A stretch of DNA of 64,000 nt from Lachnospiraceae bacterium (GCA_015057115.1 SVEZ01000001.1:124001-188000); one strand, 5' to 3'. Positions 1 through 8,649 are shown, numbered from the stretch's first letter. The notes: a model not told the origin generated them from the sequence alone. Program-made: numbers and translations.

Positions 1-800
1 GCCGCCTGTCCATCTTCTCCCACCGGATGACTATCGGTAGCGTATACCGTATAATTTGAATCACTGCCAAAGCCGTATCCCATGCGCTTCACGCCTTCCG
101 GCGCTTTAACTGTACACAGCTTTTCATCTGCGTCGTTAAGAACCAAAAGTCCTCCTTCCGGCAGGTATGGCAGAACTTCCGTCTTTGCCTTCAATACGCC
201 ATCCCTGTCGTGAAGACATTCCAAATGGCAGTCACCGATATTGGTCATAACCACCATGTCCGGATGTGCGATTTCACTTAAACGAGTCATTTCCCCAAAA
301 TCCGAAATTCCCATTTCCACAACGCCAATCTCATGGGTTTCTTCAATAGAAAGCAGGGTCAGGGGCAATCCGATTTCGTTATTCAGATTTCCGGCTGTCT
401 TCTGCACGGAAAAATGAGTTCCCAAAACACTGGCAATCATTTCCTTCGTACTGGTTTTGCCAACACTTCCGATAACACCGATGATCTTCGCCGATAATTG
501 TTTCCTATAATATGCCGCCAAATCTTTCAACGCCTGAGGGCAGGATTCTACCTTAATATAGTCGGTTCCCTCCGGCAAAATTTCTTCAGAAAAAACCATG
601 GCGGCGCCGGCTTCATAAGCCCCGGGAATAAATCTGTGAGCATCTACCTTGGCTCCCCTAAACGGAATAAACAAATCCCCTTTCTTCACTTCCCGATTAT
701 CCTTCACTACTCCGGTAATCACACTTTTCAGTTTCTCCGGATTACCCACATATTCGCCGCCAACGGCGCGGCACACTTCTTCAATCGTTAATGGTTTCAT
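1..800 (-). CDS. murF: UDP-N-acetylmuramoyl-tripeptide--D-alanyl-D-alanine ligase MurF (3' end outside window)
   Basis: This is the amino-terminal part (about 266 residues) of a Mur ligase, reading leftwards off the window edge, so the C-terminal domain is not seen. MurF adds D-Ala-D-Ala to the UDP-MurNAc-tripeptide in the cytoplasm, the last soluble step of peptidoglycan precursor synthesis. The N-terminal MurF-type domain begins MKPLTIEEVC and carries a DNREVKKGDLFIPFRG stretch. The ATP-binding loop GSVGKTSTKE lies near residues 111-120, followed by GNLNNEIGLPLTLL and EMGISDFGEM, which are typical of MurF rather than MurE. The ATG at 798-800 is the start and the MATE gene lies 38 bp upstream. 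Family assignment is firm; the missing end is only a window effect. Confidence 0.93.
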   Translation of the reverse strand, partial: MKPLTIEEVCRAVGGEYVGNPEKLKSVITGVVKDNREVKKGDLFIPFRGAKVDAHRFIPGAYEAGAAMVFSEEILPEGTDYIKVESCPQALKDLAAYYRKQLSAKIIGVIGSVGKTSTKEMIASVLGTHFSVQKTAGNLNNEIGLPLTLLSIEETHEIGVVEMGISDFGEMTRLSEIAHPDMVVMTNIGDCHLECLHDRDGVLKAKTEVLPYLPEGGLLVLNDADEKLCTVKAPEGVKRMGYGFGSDSNYTVYATDSHPVGEDGQA

Positions 801-838
801 GAAAAATCCTTTCTAATCCCGCCTAAGCAAAATTTCCT

Positions 839-2227
839 TTAATCATATTTAACGGCACCCTTTTTCCAGTACCCCTTCTTAAAGAGTATTCCAAGCACTC
901 CCGACTTGGTTACATTCTCAGCAATCATACAACTCCAGACTGCCACCAACCCAAGTCCCAGCCAGTGAACGCAGATATAGGTCATGCCCACCCGGACAAT
1001 CCACATGGTACAGATTCCCACAATAAAAGTGGTTTTGGTGTTTCCGACTCCGTTAAAAATACCCTCCATCATAATCAGAGCTCCGTAAATCGGCTCGGAA
1101 ACCGCCACCATCTTAAGAGCAATCACACCCTGGGCGATAACCTCGGCATCCTTGGTAAACAGTCCCATCATAAACTGAGGGAAGATAAATAACAGCGCTC
1201 CTGTAAAAGTCATAATCAGCACTGTAATTAAAATCAACAGTTTTGCCATGTGGTCCGTCTTCTTTTCGTTTCCTTCACCCATGGCATTTCCAATAAGGGT
1301 GGAACCCGCATCCTGCATACCAAAGCCCGGAATATAAAACATTTCCTCTGCGGTAATGGCGATAGAATGAGCTGCCAGCGTAACGGTTCCAAGCTTTGCC
1401 ACCAAGGAGGTAAAAGCGGTATATCCGGAAAACACTGCCAAGCGCTGGATTGCCAGGGGCAGTCCAACTCGCACGCATTGATACATAACGTGACGGTTCA
1501 AACGTTTGCTCTGTTTATGCGGTGATAAAAGCGGATTCTTCCACACTGCCCATAACATTGCCAACCCGCCAAACACCGATGCAATGGCGGTTCCCAAAGC
1601 AGCCCCCGCAACTCCTAAACCTGCACCCGGCATAAAAACAGTCTTCCCCAGCACCGCAATATGTCTGCTTTCATATATTAAGAAATAATTTCCGATAATG
1701 TTAATCACATTCATCAGCGTATTGATTACCATTGGCGTTTTGGTGTCGCCGGTTCCCCTAATTACACAGCTTAGCACCATATCCATGGATTTCAGCACAA
1801 AAGCGCCTCCCGTAATTGCCAAATAGTAAGTAGCATCCCGACACACACCGGGTTCGCCGCCCATCCACTTGGGCAAAAAAGGTGACAGCGCCAACACCCC
1901 TGCGCTGATGATTACTCCCACAATCAACGCAAGATAAATACCTTGCACCGCTGCAGTTTTCAATTCTTTGTAATTCTTTGCTCCATTGTTTCTGGCCACA
2001 AAAGCCAGCACTCCCACTCCCAGCGAATAAGCCGGGGCGTTAATGAGCCAAGTCACCGGTGTAATCAAGCCTACTGCTGCGGATGCCCCCGCTCCGATTC
2101 GTCCCACCATGGCGGTATCCGCATAAACCACAATGGTCTGCAAACACTGCTCTAGAATCGTTGGCCAGGCAAGCATCAGAATCAGTTTCACCAGTTCCTT
2201 TCGGCTAACCTCTTTTGTCTGTTCCAT
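839..2227 (-). CDS. MATE family efflux transporter
   Basis: A 462-residue polytopic membrane protein with about twelve hydrophobic segments, the usual length for MATE (multidrug and toxin extrusion) antiporters. The opening segment runs into LAWPTILEQCLQTIVVYADT, the classic first-helix region of the family, and a second homologous half begins near VGLPLAIQRLAVFSGY. Such proteins export cationic compounds or other small molecules in exchange for Na+ or H+; the substrate here cannot be read from sequence. A GGGATTAGG-type ribosome binding site precedes the ATG. It lies between hpf and murF on the same strand, with a stable hairpin (2263-2290) on its upstream side, so it probably has its own transcript start. 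Confidence 0.92.
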   Translation of the reverse strand: MEQTKEVSRKELVKLILMLAWPTILEQCLQTIVVYADTAMVGRIGAGASAAVGLITPVTWLINAPAYSLGVGVLAFVARNNGAKNYKELKTAAVQGIYLALIVGVIISAGVLALSPFLPKWMGGEPGVCRDATYYLAITGGAFVLKSMDMVLSCVIRGTGDTKTPMVINTLMNVINIIGNYFLIYESRHIAVLGKTVFMPGAGLGVAGAALGTAIASVFGGLAMLWAVWKNPLLSPHKQSKRLNRHVMYQCVRVGLPLAIQRLAVFSGYTAFTSLVAKLGTVTLAAHSIAITAEEMFYIPGFGMQDAGSTLIGNAMGEGNEKKTDHMAKLLILITVLIMTFTGALLFIFPQFMMGLFTKDAEVIAQGVIALKMVAVSEPIYGALIMMEGIFNGVGNTKTTFIVGICTMWIVRVGMTYICVHWLGLGLVAVWSCMIAENVTKSGVLGILFKKGYWKKGAVKYD

Positions 2228-2262
2228 ATCCTAATCCCTTTCATTTGTTGCAGGCAGTGCAA

Positions 2263-2290
2263 TGCACCGAGAGACTTGTCCCTCGGTGCA
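2263..2290 (-). terminator. Strong hairpin between hpf and the MATE gene
   Basis: A near-perfect stem (TGCACCGAG with CTCGGTGCA, extended inwards by GAC/GTC) sits 35 bp after the hpf stop. It lacks a good U-tract on either strand, so it may be a 3'-end stabilising stem or a weak terminator of hpf rather than a canonical intrinsic terminator. Confidence 0.5.
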
Positions 2291-2324
2291 TCTATGCGCT
2301 TTCCTGCGCTTCTCATTCGTCTTA

Positions 2325-2852
2325 CTAAAATTCCGGTTCAATTAAACCGTAGGAATTTCCTTTACGTTTGTAAACCACATTCACCTCATCGGTTTCTGCA
2401 TTCTGGAATACAAAGAAGTTGTGTCCTAAAAGTTCCATCTGTAAGCATGCATCTTCCGGATACATTGGCTTCATTCCGAAACGTTTCACACGTTCAATGC
2501 TGATTTCGCCATCTTCTTCGGACTGGGCCTCATAAAACTCGGAAGTGAAGGTCTCGGTCTCGTGCTTGTGATCTACCAGTTTCTTTCTGTATTTCTTCAA
2601 TTGGCGTTCAATAACTTCCTCTACTAAGTCAATTGATACATACATGTCGCTGCTAACCTGCTCAGAACGAACAATGCCGCCCTTGACTGGGATGGTTACT
2701 TCGATCTTTTGTCTGTTTTTCTCAACACTTAAGGTTACGTTAGCGTCCATCTCCTTATTGAAGAACTTGTCCAGCTTAGAAAGCTTGCTCTCAACCGCAT
2801 CGCGTAAACCCGGTGTTACATCGATATTCTTGCCACTAATTGTAATTCGCAT
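2325..2852 (-). CDS. hpf: Ribosome hibernation promoting factor, long form (HPF/RaiA family)
   Basis: A 175-residue protein of the long HPF type. The N-terminal domain (MRITISGKN to about residue 100) binds the 30S decoding region, and the C-terminal domain (about residues 120-175, with MELLGHNFFVFQNAETDEV) drives dimerisation of two 70S ribosomes into inactive 100S particles during slow growth. A TTG nine bases upstream would add three residues (reading MDI), but the ATG at 2850-2852 is preferred because an AAAGGGG ribosome binding site sits nine bases before it. Upstream it is divergent from the SDR gene across a 130-bp gap. Family assignment is secure. Confidence 0.95.
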   Translation of the reverse strand: MRITISGKNIDVTPGLRDAVESKLSKLDKFFNKEMDANVTLSVEKNRQKIEVTIPVKGGIVRSEQVSSDMYVSIDLVEEVIERQLKKYRKKLVDHKHETETFTSEFYEAQSEEDGEISIERVKRFGMKPMYPEDACLQMELLGHNFFVFQNAETDEVNVVYKRKGNSYGLIEPEF

Positions 2853-2923
2853 AATATCCAACCCCTTTACTATTTTGTAGTGAACTCATTCTAACATATA
2901 AATGTGATGAAAACAAGACTTCG

Positions 2924-2952
2924 TTGTCCCAAATAGAATTCTATGGTACACT
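2924..2952 (+). promoter_or_regulatory. Likely sigma-A promoter of the SDR gene
   Basis: TTGTCC at 2924-2929 and TACACT at 2947-2952 are separated by 17 bases and lie about 30 bp before the ATG of the short-chain dehydrogenase. The two ThrE-type genes downstream may share this transcript because the gap to the first of them is only 18 bp. Confidence 0.5.
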
Positions 2953-2982
2953 ATACTCAAATAAAACAATTCGAGGTATACT

Positions 2983-3717
2983 ATGACGAGTAAAACAGTC
3001 TGTATCACCGGTGCTTCCAAGGGAATCGGCGCCGCCATTGCAAGGCGGATGGCTAAAGAAGGGCACCGCCTGATTTTAAATACCGGTTCCGACGAATCCG
3101 GGTTAAACAACCTTTCCCGGGAATTGACGGACACTTACGGTATCAGTATTTTTCCGTCGGTGGGAGATATTGGCAATCCCGACTACGTTTCTTCTTTTAT
3201 AAAAGAAGGCTGTGGCAAGTTGGGAGATGTGGATATTCTCATTAATAATGCGGGAATCGCCCATGTAGGGCTTTTGTCGGATATGAGTGTTGAGCAGTGG
3301 CAACGGGTTATGAACACAAATTTAAACGCTGCATTTTATACAAGTCACGCAGTTCTGCCGGGGATGGTTCACCGGAAATCCGGAAAAATAATAAACATCA
3401 CCTCCATGTGGGGCGAGGTTGGAGCTTCCTGCGAAGTTGCTTACTCTGCCGCGAAGGGCGGGCTTATCACTTTTACCAAGGCTTTGGCAAAAGAACTGGC
3501 CCCCAGTAACATTCAGGTGAATGCTTTAAGTTGCGGTGTCATCGACACCCGAATGAACGATTGTTTTTCTGCCGAAGAAAAAGCGGATCTTGCCCTGGAA
3601 ATTCCTATGGAACGTTTTGGCACCCCCAAGGAGGTCGCGGAGGCGGTTTACAATCTGCTAACCATGCCGGACTATCTTACCGGCCAGATACTGCGAATCG
3701 ACGGCGGTTTCATATAA
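2983..3717 (+). CDS. Short-chain dehydrogenase/reductase, 3-oxoacyl-ACP reductase (FabG) type
   Basis: A 244-residue classical SDR. The cofactor loop TGASKGIG is at residues 9-16, NNAG at 88-91, and the catalytic set is S141, Y154 and K158 (Tyr-x3-Lys in YSAAK). The C-terminus GQILRIDGGFI is the common FabG ending. It probably reduces a 3-oxoacyl thioester or a related ketone with NAD(P)H. It stands outside any fatty-acid gene cluster and is followed 18 bp later by the ThrE-type exporter genes, so its physiological substrate is uncertain. The start ATG is preceded by GAGGT. Confidence 0.85.
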   Translation: MTSKTVCITGASKGIGAAIARRMAKEGHRLILNTGSDESGLNNLSRELTDTYGISIFPSVGDIGNPDYVSSFIKEGCGKLGDVDILINNAGIAHVGLLSDMSVEQWQRVMNTNLNAAFYTSHAVLPGMVHRKSGKIINITSMWGEVGASCEVAYSAAKGGLITFTKALAKELAPSNIQVNALSCGVIDTRMNDCFSAEEKADLALEIPMERFGTPKEVAEAVYNLLTMPDYLTGQILRIDGGFI

Positions 3718-3735
3718 AATATATGGAGGAAATTC

Positions 3736-4551
3736 ATGTTAAAAAGTTTTGATACCCATGTGCGCCCGGATCGGGCCAAAGATGAATACGACGCCAGCTA
3801 TATTCTTTCCCTGATTTTGGACGTGGGAGAGGAAATGCTGACCTGTGGCGCAGAAATTAACCGTGTGGAGGATTCCATCTACCGCATGCTCACATCCTAC
3901 GGCTATCGGAAGGTAAACGTTTTTGCCATTCCGGAATATATTTCCGTCTCCATCGTGGATTACACCGGCAAAATTCTTACCCAAAGCCGACGCATTTACA
4001 AATTCAGCAACGATTTTTACAGACTGGAACAGCTAAACGAGCTGTCCCGTCATACTTGCTCCCATAACCCCAGCGTTACCGAGCTATATAACCGACTGGA
4101 GAATATGGATTCCGTGTTTTATGCTAAAAACACCTCTCTTATAGCACTAGCCCATTTTCTGGGCGGTGCCGGCTTCTGCATTTTCCTGGGAGGTGACATT
4201 GGCGACGGATTTGCTGCCGGTGTGGTAGCACTCATCTTTTTGGCAATGGGACGGTTTTCCAAAGTACAGAATTTGAATAAAATTTTCTACACCGCTCTTT
4301 CCGCCCTCTTGGGTGGATTGGCAGCCATTATCCTCAGTCATTTCGGCATCGGTGCTCACGTGGACAAAATCATGATTGGAGACATCATGCTTTTAATCCC
4401 CGGAATGGCCCTTACCACCGCTATTCGAGATATGCTTTGCGGTGACCTCATTGCAGGTATTTTGCGTTTTCTGGAATCCGTTATGGTCGCAGGGGCAATT
4501 GCCTTAGGCTATGCGATTCCAATTTACTTGTTAGGAGGGATGTTGTCATGA
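3736..4551 (+). CDS. Threonine/serine exporter family protein, N-terminal half (ThrE/YjjP, DUF1212 type)
   Basis: A 271-residue protein with a soluble N-terminal part (about residues 1-125) and several hydrophobic segments in the second half. The N-terminal stretch with GEEMLTCGAEINRVEDSIYRM is the signature of the DUF1212/YjjP module of threonine/serine exporters, in which it forms one half of a two-protein exporter. GGAGG precedes the ATG by seven bases. The stop overlaps the start of the companion YjjB-like gene by four bases (ATGA), implying translational coupling. The exported substrate is inferred from family membership only. Confidence 0.88.
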   Translation: MLKSFDTHVRPDRAKDEYDASYILSLILDVGEEMLTCGAEINRVEDSIYRMLTSYGYRKVNVFAIPEYISVSIVDYTGKILTQSRRIYKFSNDFYRLEQLNELSRHTCSHNPSVTELYNRLENMDSVFYAKNTSLIALAHFLGGAGFCIFLGGDIGDGFAAGVVALIFLAMGRFSKVQNLNKIFYTALSALLGGLAAIILSHFGIGAHVDKIMIGDIMLLIPGMALTTAIRDMLCGDLIAGILRFLESVMVAGAIALGYAIPIYLLGGMLS

Positions 4552-4994
4552 TGAGGATTTTTATTGAAATATTAACAGCAACCCTGGCCTGCTTTGGTTT
4601 TTCCATCATTTATCAGGCAAGACCCAACCGACTGGTACTATGTGGTCTTTCCGGAGGTATTACCTGGGGAGTTTGCTGTCTGGCACAACAGTTTACCGAT
4701 AACCTGTTCATTTATTATATGATTGCGGCTGCTTTCGGCACTTTGCTTTCTGAATTTTTAGCCCGCCGCACCAAATGCCCAGCAACCATTTTCCTGATTC
4801 CGGCGCTTTTACCCATGGTACCCGGAGGTTCCCTGTACTACACCACCTTCGCAGTGGTAACCGGCAACAATGCCGACGCCCGGTACTACGGACAACGTAC
4901 CGCCCTGGCAGCCCTTGGCATCGCCGTAGGATTGGTAGCTGTATCCATTTTCATGTACTATATTAACGAGTTGAAGTTCCGGTACAAAAAGTAA
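4548..4994 (+). CDS. Threonine/serine exporter family protein, C-terminal half (YjjB, DUF3815 type)
   Basis: A 148-residue membrane protein with about four helices, matching the DUF3815/YjjB module that partners with YjjP-like proteins. The motif region PATIFLIPALLPMVPGG is characteristic of this module. It begins with ATGATG overlapping the upstream stop by four bases, so the two halves are made together. In many organisms the two modules are fused in a single ThrE protein; here they are split. The gene is followed at once by hairpin element 5022-5155, which separates it from a convergent YitT gene. Confidence 0.88.
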   Translation: MMRIFIEILTATLACFGFSIIYQARPNRLVLCGLSGGITWGVCCLAQQFTDNLFIYYMIAAAFGTLLSEFLARRTKCPATIFLIPALLPMVPGGSLYYTTFAVVTGNNADARYYGQRTALAALGIAVGLVAVSIFMYYINELKFRYKK

Positions 4995-5021
4995 CAAGTT
5001 AAATTTTTACGTAATGAAATA

Positions 5022-5155
5022 GAAGGTGACAACTATATTCTAACCGCGGGACTTTATGTCACGTCGGTACTTAGGCGCCGTTTTATGGCGCCTTATGTAC
5101 CGTTACGCGACCGCAGAGCGAAAGCGCTCCCGCGTAGAATATAGTTGTCACCTTC
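5022..5155 (+). repeat. Dispersed long-stem hairpin element, copy A
   Basis: Outer arms 5022-5041 and 5136-5155 are perfect 20-bp complements, and the pairing continues after a small bulge with CGCGGGA (5045-5051) and TCCCGCG (5128-5134). Inside is the core hairpin CG-T-CGGTAC-TTAG...CTTAT-GTACCG-TTA-CG (5062-5107), capped by a GGCGCC stem, and then a small GAGCG-AAAG-CGCTC hairpin (5116-5129). It lies between two convergent genes and shares its core with copies B-F. No T-tract follows, so a simple terminator is not enough to explain it. Confidence 0.85.
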
Positions 5156-5160
5156 GAATT

Positions 5161-5997
5161 TTAGTACGTGAAACCACGTCCCTTCACTTCTTTTACCTGA
5201 CATACGGTAATGAAACAAGTAGGATCGATTTCCCGAATCTGTTTTTCCAGCTTCACAAGTTCCCGACTGGAAACCACGGTAAATACCATATCAAATTCAT
5301 TCTGTGCATATCCACCCTTGGCACTGATAAGGGTAACTCCACGGTCCAGACTTTCGTAAACCGCTTCTTTGATTTCCGAAGACTTCTGGCTGATAATCTT
5401 GACTTCCATTTTTTCCGCACCAAACATCAGGAATTTGTCCAGCATCAAAGTGTAAATAAAAATCATCACGATTCCGTAAAGAATGGACTCTGTGGGATAA
5501 AATTTCGCCAGTGCAATCACCACCGCTCCATCAAACACGTACATGCTGACGGACATGGGAATCTTAAACTTCCTATATAAAATAATGGGTGGAATGTCCA
5601 TTCCTCCGGAGGACGCTCCGGCACGAACGATAATGGCAAGGGAAAGCGCCACAATCAGTCCCAGGAAAATGGTACATAACAATGGGTCTGTGGTAAGTAC
5701 CACATTTCCGAAAAATTTCTCAATAAAAGCAAGTTCCAGCGGATAGGAAAAACTTCCCGCCAAACTTCCGATAAAAAAGTCCTTTCCTAAGCATACCAGT
5801 CCCAGAATCATTAATATTACGTTGATTCCAAGAACGCCTACGGACAATTTGATATGAATAAGATTCTGCAGGATCAAGCCAAGACCGGTGGCTCCCGCTG
5901 TTACAATATTGGATGGTACAAGAAATATCTGAATACCTAAGGCATAAATAAAGTTACCAAGCACAACAAGTAAAATAGTTTTTAATTGACTCTTCAT
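5161..5997 (-). CDS. YitT family membrane protein (DUF161 plus DUF2179)
   Basis: A 278-residue protein with five or six hydrophobic segments in the first 200 residues and a soluble C-terminal domain of about 75 residues (from GVTLISAKGGY to the end) of the DUF2179 type. Members such as YitT and YpjC are common in Firmicutes and their transport role is not established. The start follows AAGGAG by seven bases. It lies downstream of the NhaC gene on the same strand but a terminator-like hairpin at 6043-6060 separates them. Confidence 0.88.
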   Translation of the reverse strand: MKSQLKTILLVVLGNFIYALGIQIFLVPSNIVTAGATGLGLILQNLIHIKLSVGVLGINVILMILGLVCLGKDFFIGSLAGSFSYPLELAFIEKFFGNVVLTTDPLLCTIFLGLIVALSLAIIVRAGASSGGMDIPPIILYRKFKIPMSVSMYVFDGAVVIALAKFYPTESILYGIVMIFIYTLMLDKFLMFGAEKMEVKIISQKSSEIKEAVYESLDRGVTLISAKGGYAQNEFDMVFTVVSSRELVKLEKQIREIDPTCFITVCQVKEVKGRGFTY

Positions 5998-6034
5998 AAT
6001 TTTACTCCTTTCTCAATTCTACTATTATACTACA

Positions 6035-6060
6035 ATAAAAGAGCGGCTATGACAAGCCGC
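6035..6060 (-). terminator. Intrinsic terminator downstream of the NhaC antiporter gene
   Basis: On the minus strand GCGGCT and AGCCGC pair around a 6-base loop and are followed by TCTTTTATT. It lies 37 bp after the antiporter stop and just before the YitT start. Confidence 0.65.
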
Positions 6061-6096
6061 CCCTTCGTTTATCCTCAATATATATCTTACAAAATT

Positions 6097-7581
6097 TTAC
6101 GCAGCCATACCCTGCTCTTTGGTTTCCATTTTGTCACGGGCATGAATCATACGAACACCTTCCTCATCGGTAATGGTAATCTTCATATAAGCAAGTACCA
6201 GAACCACCAACGGAGTCAAGTAGTTAAACACTGCATAAGGAAGATAGGAAAACACCCCGATGCCTAGGGTAGACGCCACGTACAGTCCGCAGGTATTCCA
6301 AGGCACTAATGCACTGGTCACCGCGCCGGAAGACGCAATGGCATTGGATAAACACACCGGGTGCATTTTCATATCTTTATATGTCGACGCAAACATCCTT
6401 CCGGGAACAATTAAAGAAACGTATTGGTCTGCCATAATCACATTTGCGATAATGCTGCAGCCCATGGTAGCACCGATCAGCCCGGAACGACTTCTGATTT
6501 TCTTGGTAATAAAATTGGCAACCGCCTGAAGCTGGCCTGTTTCTTCCATAATTCCACCGTACATCATGGCAATAATTGCCATAGCACAGGTGCTCATCAT
6601 GGATAGCAATCCTCCCTTGGTAAGAAGATTATCCATCATTTCAAAACCGGTATTGGAAACATATCCGTTAATTGCGCAGTCCATCAAGGTTTTCACGGAG
6701 CAGGCCGGCTCCGTAATCAATCCTAAAATTGCTCCGGAAATAATTCCCAGGGTAATTCCCGGAATTGCCGGAACCTTGCAGGCAACTGCTACCAGTACGA
6801 TAATCACCGGCAAAAAGTGAATCGGCGTAATGGTAAAAGTTTCTGCCATTGCATCGGAGATCGCAGTTACCCCACTGAGATCTGCGTGCTGACTATTATG
6901 TCCCAGCCCCAAAACAAAAAACACAACCAAGGAGATTGCATAAGAAATTCCTGTTGGAAGCATCATAAAACGGATGCCGGTAATTACATCGCATCCGGCC
7001 ATGGCCGGTGCAAGATTTGTTGTATCGGAAAGAGGACTCATTTTATCCCCAAAGTAAGATCCGGAAACAATAGCTCCTGCGGTAATGGGAAGACTCATAT
7101 CAAGTCCAACCGCAATACCCATCAAAGCAACACCCATGGTTCCCATGGTTCCCCAGGAAGAACCGGTTGCCACGGAAGTAATGGAGCAAATTACTACAGT
7201 AGCTAAATAGAAAATAGACGGTTTTAACACTTTTAACCCATAATAAATCATAGAGGGCACAACACCGGAATCCAACCATACTCCAATCAGCATTCCGATT
7301 ACAATCAAAATTACGATGGAAGGTACTACTTTCTGAATTCCTTTCATCATAAAACTTTCAATCTGCTCCCACTTGTATCCCAGGCGATATGCCACAGCAA
7401 TGGCTCCAAAAGAACCAACAAACATAGGTACATGTGGATCTGTTCCATAACCGATAATACCCACAGCAAGACAGGCAATCAAAAACAACAGAGAAAAAAC
7501 AGATTCTCCGAGAGTTGCCTCACGAACCATCTTCTCTTCTTTTATATTTTTGTTTGTCATTAAAATCAATTTCTTCACCAT
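6097..7581 (-). CDS. NhaC family Na+/H+ antiporter
   Basis: A 494-residue membrane protein with eleven or twelve hydrophobic segments. The segment ATGSSWGTMGTMGVALMGIA and the later GDKMSPLSDTTNLAPAMAGC are hallmark NhaC motifs. Proteins of this family exchange Na+ for H+ and sometimes organic acids such as malate for lactate, so the ion specificity is not certain. AGGAGGG lies nine bases before the ATG at 7579-7581. It is divergently arranged with the LysR gene, and the intergenic region carries two dyads (7642-7659 and 7686-7702) that fit a LysR-controlled target promoter. Confidence 0.9.
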   Translation of the reverse strand: MVKKLILMTNKNIKEEKMVREATLGESVFSLLFLIACLAVGIIGYGTDPHVPMFVGSFGAIAVAYRLGYKWEQIESFMMKGIQKVVPSIVILIVIGMLIGVWLDSGVVPSMIYYGLKVLKPSIFYLATVVICSITSVATGSSWGTMGTMGVALMGIAVGLDMSLPITAGAIVSGSYFGDKMSPLSDTTNLAPAMAGCDVITGIRFMMLPTGISYAISLVVFFVLGLGHNSQHADLSGVTAISDAMAETFTITPIHFLPVIIVLVAVACKVPAIPGITLGIISGAILGLITEPACSVKTLMDCAINGYVSNTGFEMMDNLLTKGGLLSMMSTCAMAIIAMMYGGIMEETGQLQAVANFITKKIRSRSGLIGATMGCSIIANVIMADQYVSLIVPGRMFASTYKDMKMHPVCLSNAIASSGAVTSALVPWNTCGLYVASTLGIGVFSYLPYAVFNYLTPLVVLVLAYMKITITDEEGVRMIHARDKMETKEQGMAA

Positions 7582-7641
7582 GATTTTAATCCCTCCTATA
7601 TCGTTTCAAAAACCGTTTGTCTTTCATCCTCGGATATTATA

Positions 7642-7659
7642 TAATGGAATTGGCCATTA
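7642..7659. promoter_or_regulatory. Dyad in the antiporter/LysR divergent region, site 1
   Basis: TAATGG and CCATTA are inverted around six bases. Together with site 2 it shares the ATGG/CCAT half-site, which suggests two binding positions for the adjacent LysR regulator. Confidence 0.5.
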
Positions 7660-7685
7660 GAAAAGCGAATGTTTTTCATCAGATA

Positions 7686-7702
7686 TATTCCATTATGGAA
7701 TA
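7686..7702. promoter_or_regulatory. Perfect palindrome in the antiporter/LysR divergent region, site 2
   Basis: TATTCCAT-T-ATGGAATA is a perfect 8+1+8 dyad 42 bp before the LysR start codon. The form (AT-rich dyad with ATTCC/GGAAT arms) fits a LysR recognition-binding site used for autoregulation and for control of the divergent antiporter gene. Confidence 0.6.
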
Positions 7703-7743
7703 CGATAATTTATTCTTTTTCTTTGCATAATAGGAGGAGAATC

Positions 7744-8619
7744 ATGAATATTCAGAAGTATACCGCATTTTTAAAAGTGGCGGAAACCAAAAGTATTTCC
7801 CAAGCTGCCGCTGATATGGGCTATACTCAGTCCGCTGTCAGCAAGATGATTATGGATTTAGAAAGAGAGTGGATGCTACCGCTTTTTAACCGAAATCATG
7901 ATGGTTTAACCATCACCACGGACGGAGAACAAATTTTACAGGACGTGCGACGTTTGAAACAGGATTATGACCGAATGACCTATACCATCGCCGCCCTTCA
8001 CGGTATGATGCGGGGAACCATCCGCCTTGGGGCACCTTTTAGTATTTCCGCTAATATTTTGCCCGGGGCATTGAAGGAATTTCAAAACCATTATCCGGAT
8101 ATTAAAATTGAATTGGTAGAGGGAGAAGATACGGATATTTCCAACCTCCTTCGCCGGGGCGAGATTGATCTTTGCATCCTTCCCACGCCTTTGGCGGACA
8201 GCTATGACAGCGACGAACTTTTCAGCGACTCCCTGGTAGCAGCCCTTCCAACAGACAGCCCCTTTGTCAACCGCCCTTCCTTCCCGGTAAAAGCTTTTGC
8301 CACAGAAAACACCATCCGACTAAAGGAAATCGAAGATTATGATATCAGTACCTTCTTAGCGCGCCACAAGGTTCACCCCAAGATTGCTTATGAAGTCAGC
8401 GACGTAAACGTTATGCAGTCTATGGTGGAAAAAGGTCTTGGGGTGTGTATGGATTACGAATTCCTTTTCAAACCTCTGCGCTACAATGTGGTCATCAAGC
8501 CTCTTGACCGCACCATGCACCGAACCTTAAAGCTCTGCGTTCGAAGCGGCTCTACCGTGACGCCGCTGGTAAATGTATTCCGGGAAAGCTTGCTGGAATA
8601 CGCGGAATCACTGAGGTAA
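7744..8619 (+). CDS. LysR family transcriptional regulator
   Basis: A 291-residue regulator with an N-terminal winged helix (residues 1-60; the recognition region reads ISQAAADMGYTQSAVSKMI) and a C-terminal substrate-binding-like effector domain. An upstream in-frame ATG would add 25 residues, but the ATG at 7744 is chosen because TAGGAGGAGAATC directly precedes it and the protein then starts MNIQKYTAFL, as usual in the family. It probably controls the divergent NhaC antiporter and itself through the dyads at 7642-7702. The effector is unknown. Confidence 0.92.
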   Translation: MNIQKYTAFLKVAETKSISQAAADMGYTQSAVSKMIMDLEREWMLPLFNRNHDGLTITTDGEQILQDVRRLKQDYDRMTYTIAALHGMMRGTIRLGAPFSISANILPGALKEFQNHYPDIKIELVEGEDTDISNLLRRGEIDLCILPTPLADSYDSDELFSDSLVAALPTDSPFVNRPSFPVKAFATENTIRLKEIEDYDISTFLARHKVHPKIAYEVSDVNVMQSMVEKGLGVCMDYEFLFKPLRYNVVIKPLDRTMHRTLKLCVRSGSTVTPLVNVFRESLLEYAESLR

Positions 8620-8649
8620 GACCTTGGGGATTGTCGGGATACGTTTTGG

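Noticed and set aside
5056-5580. Plus-strand open frame of 174 codons
   Set aside because: It starts inside hairpin element A and runs antisense to the well-supported YitT gene.
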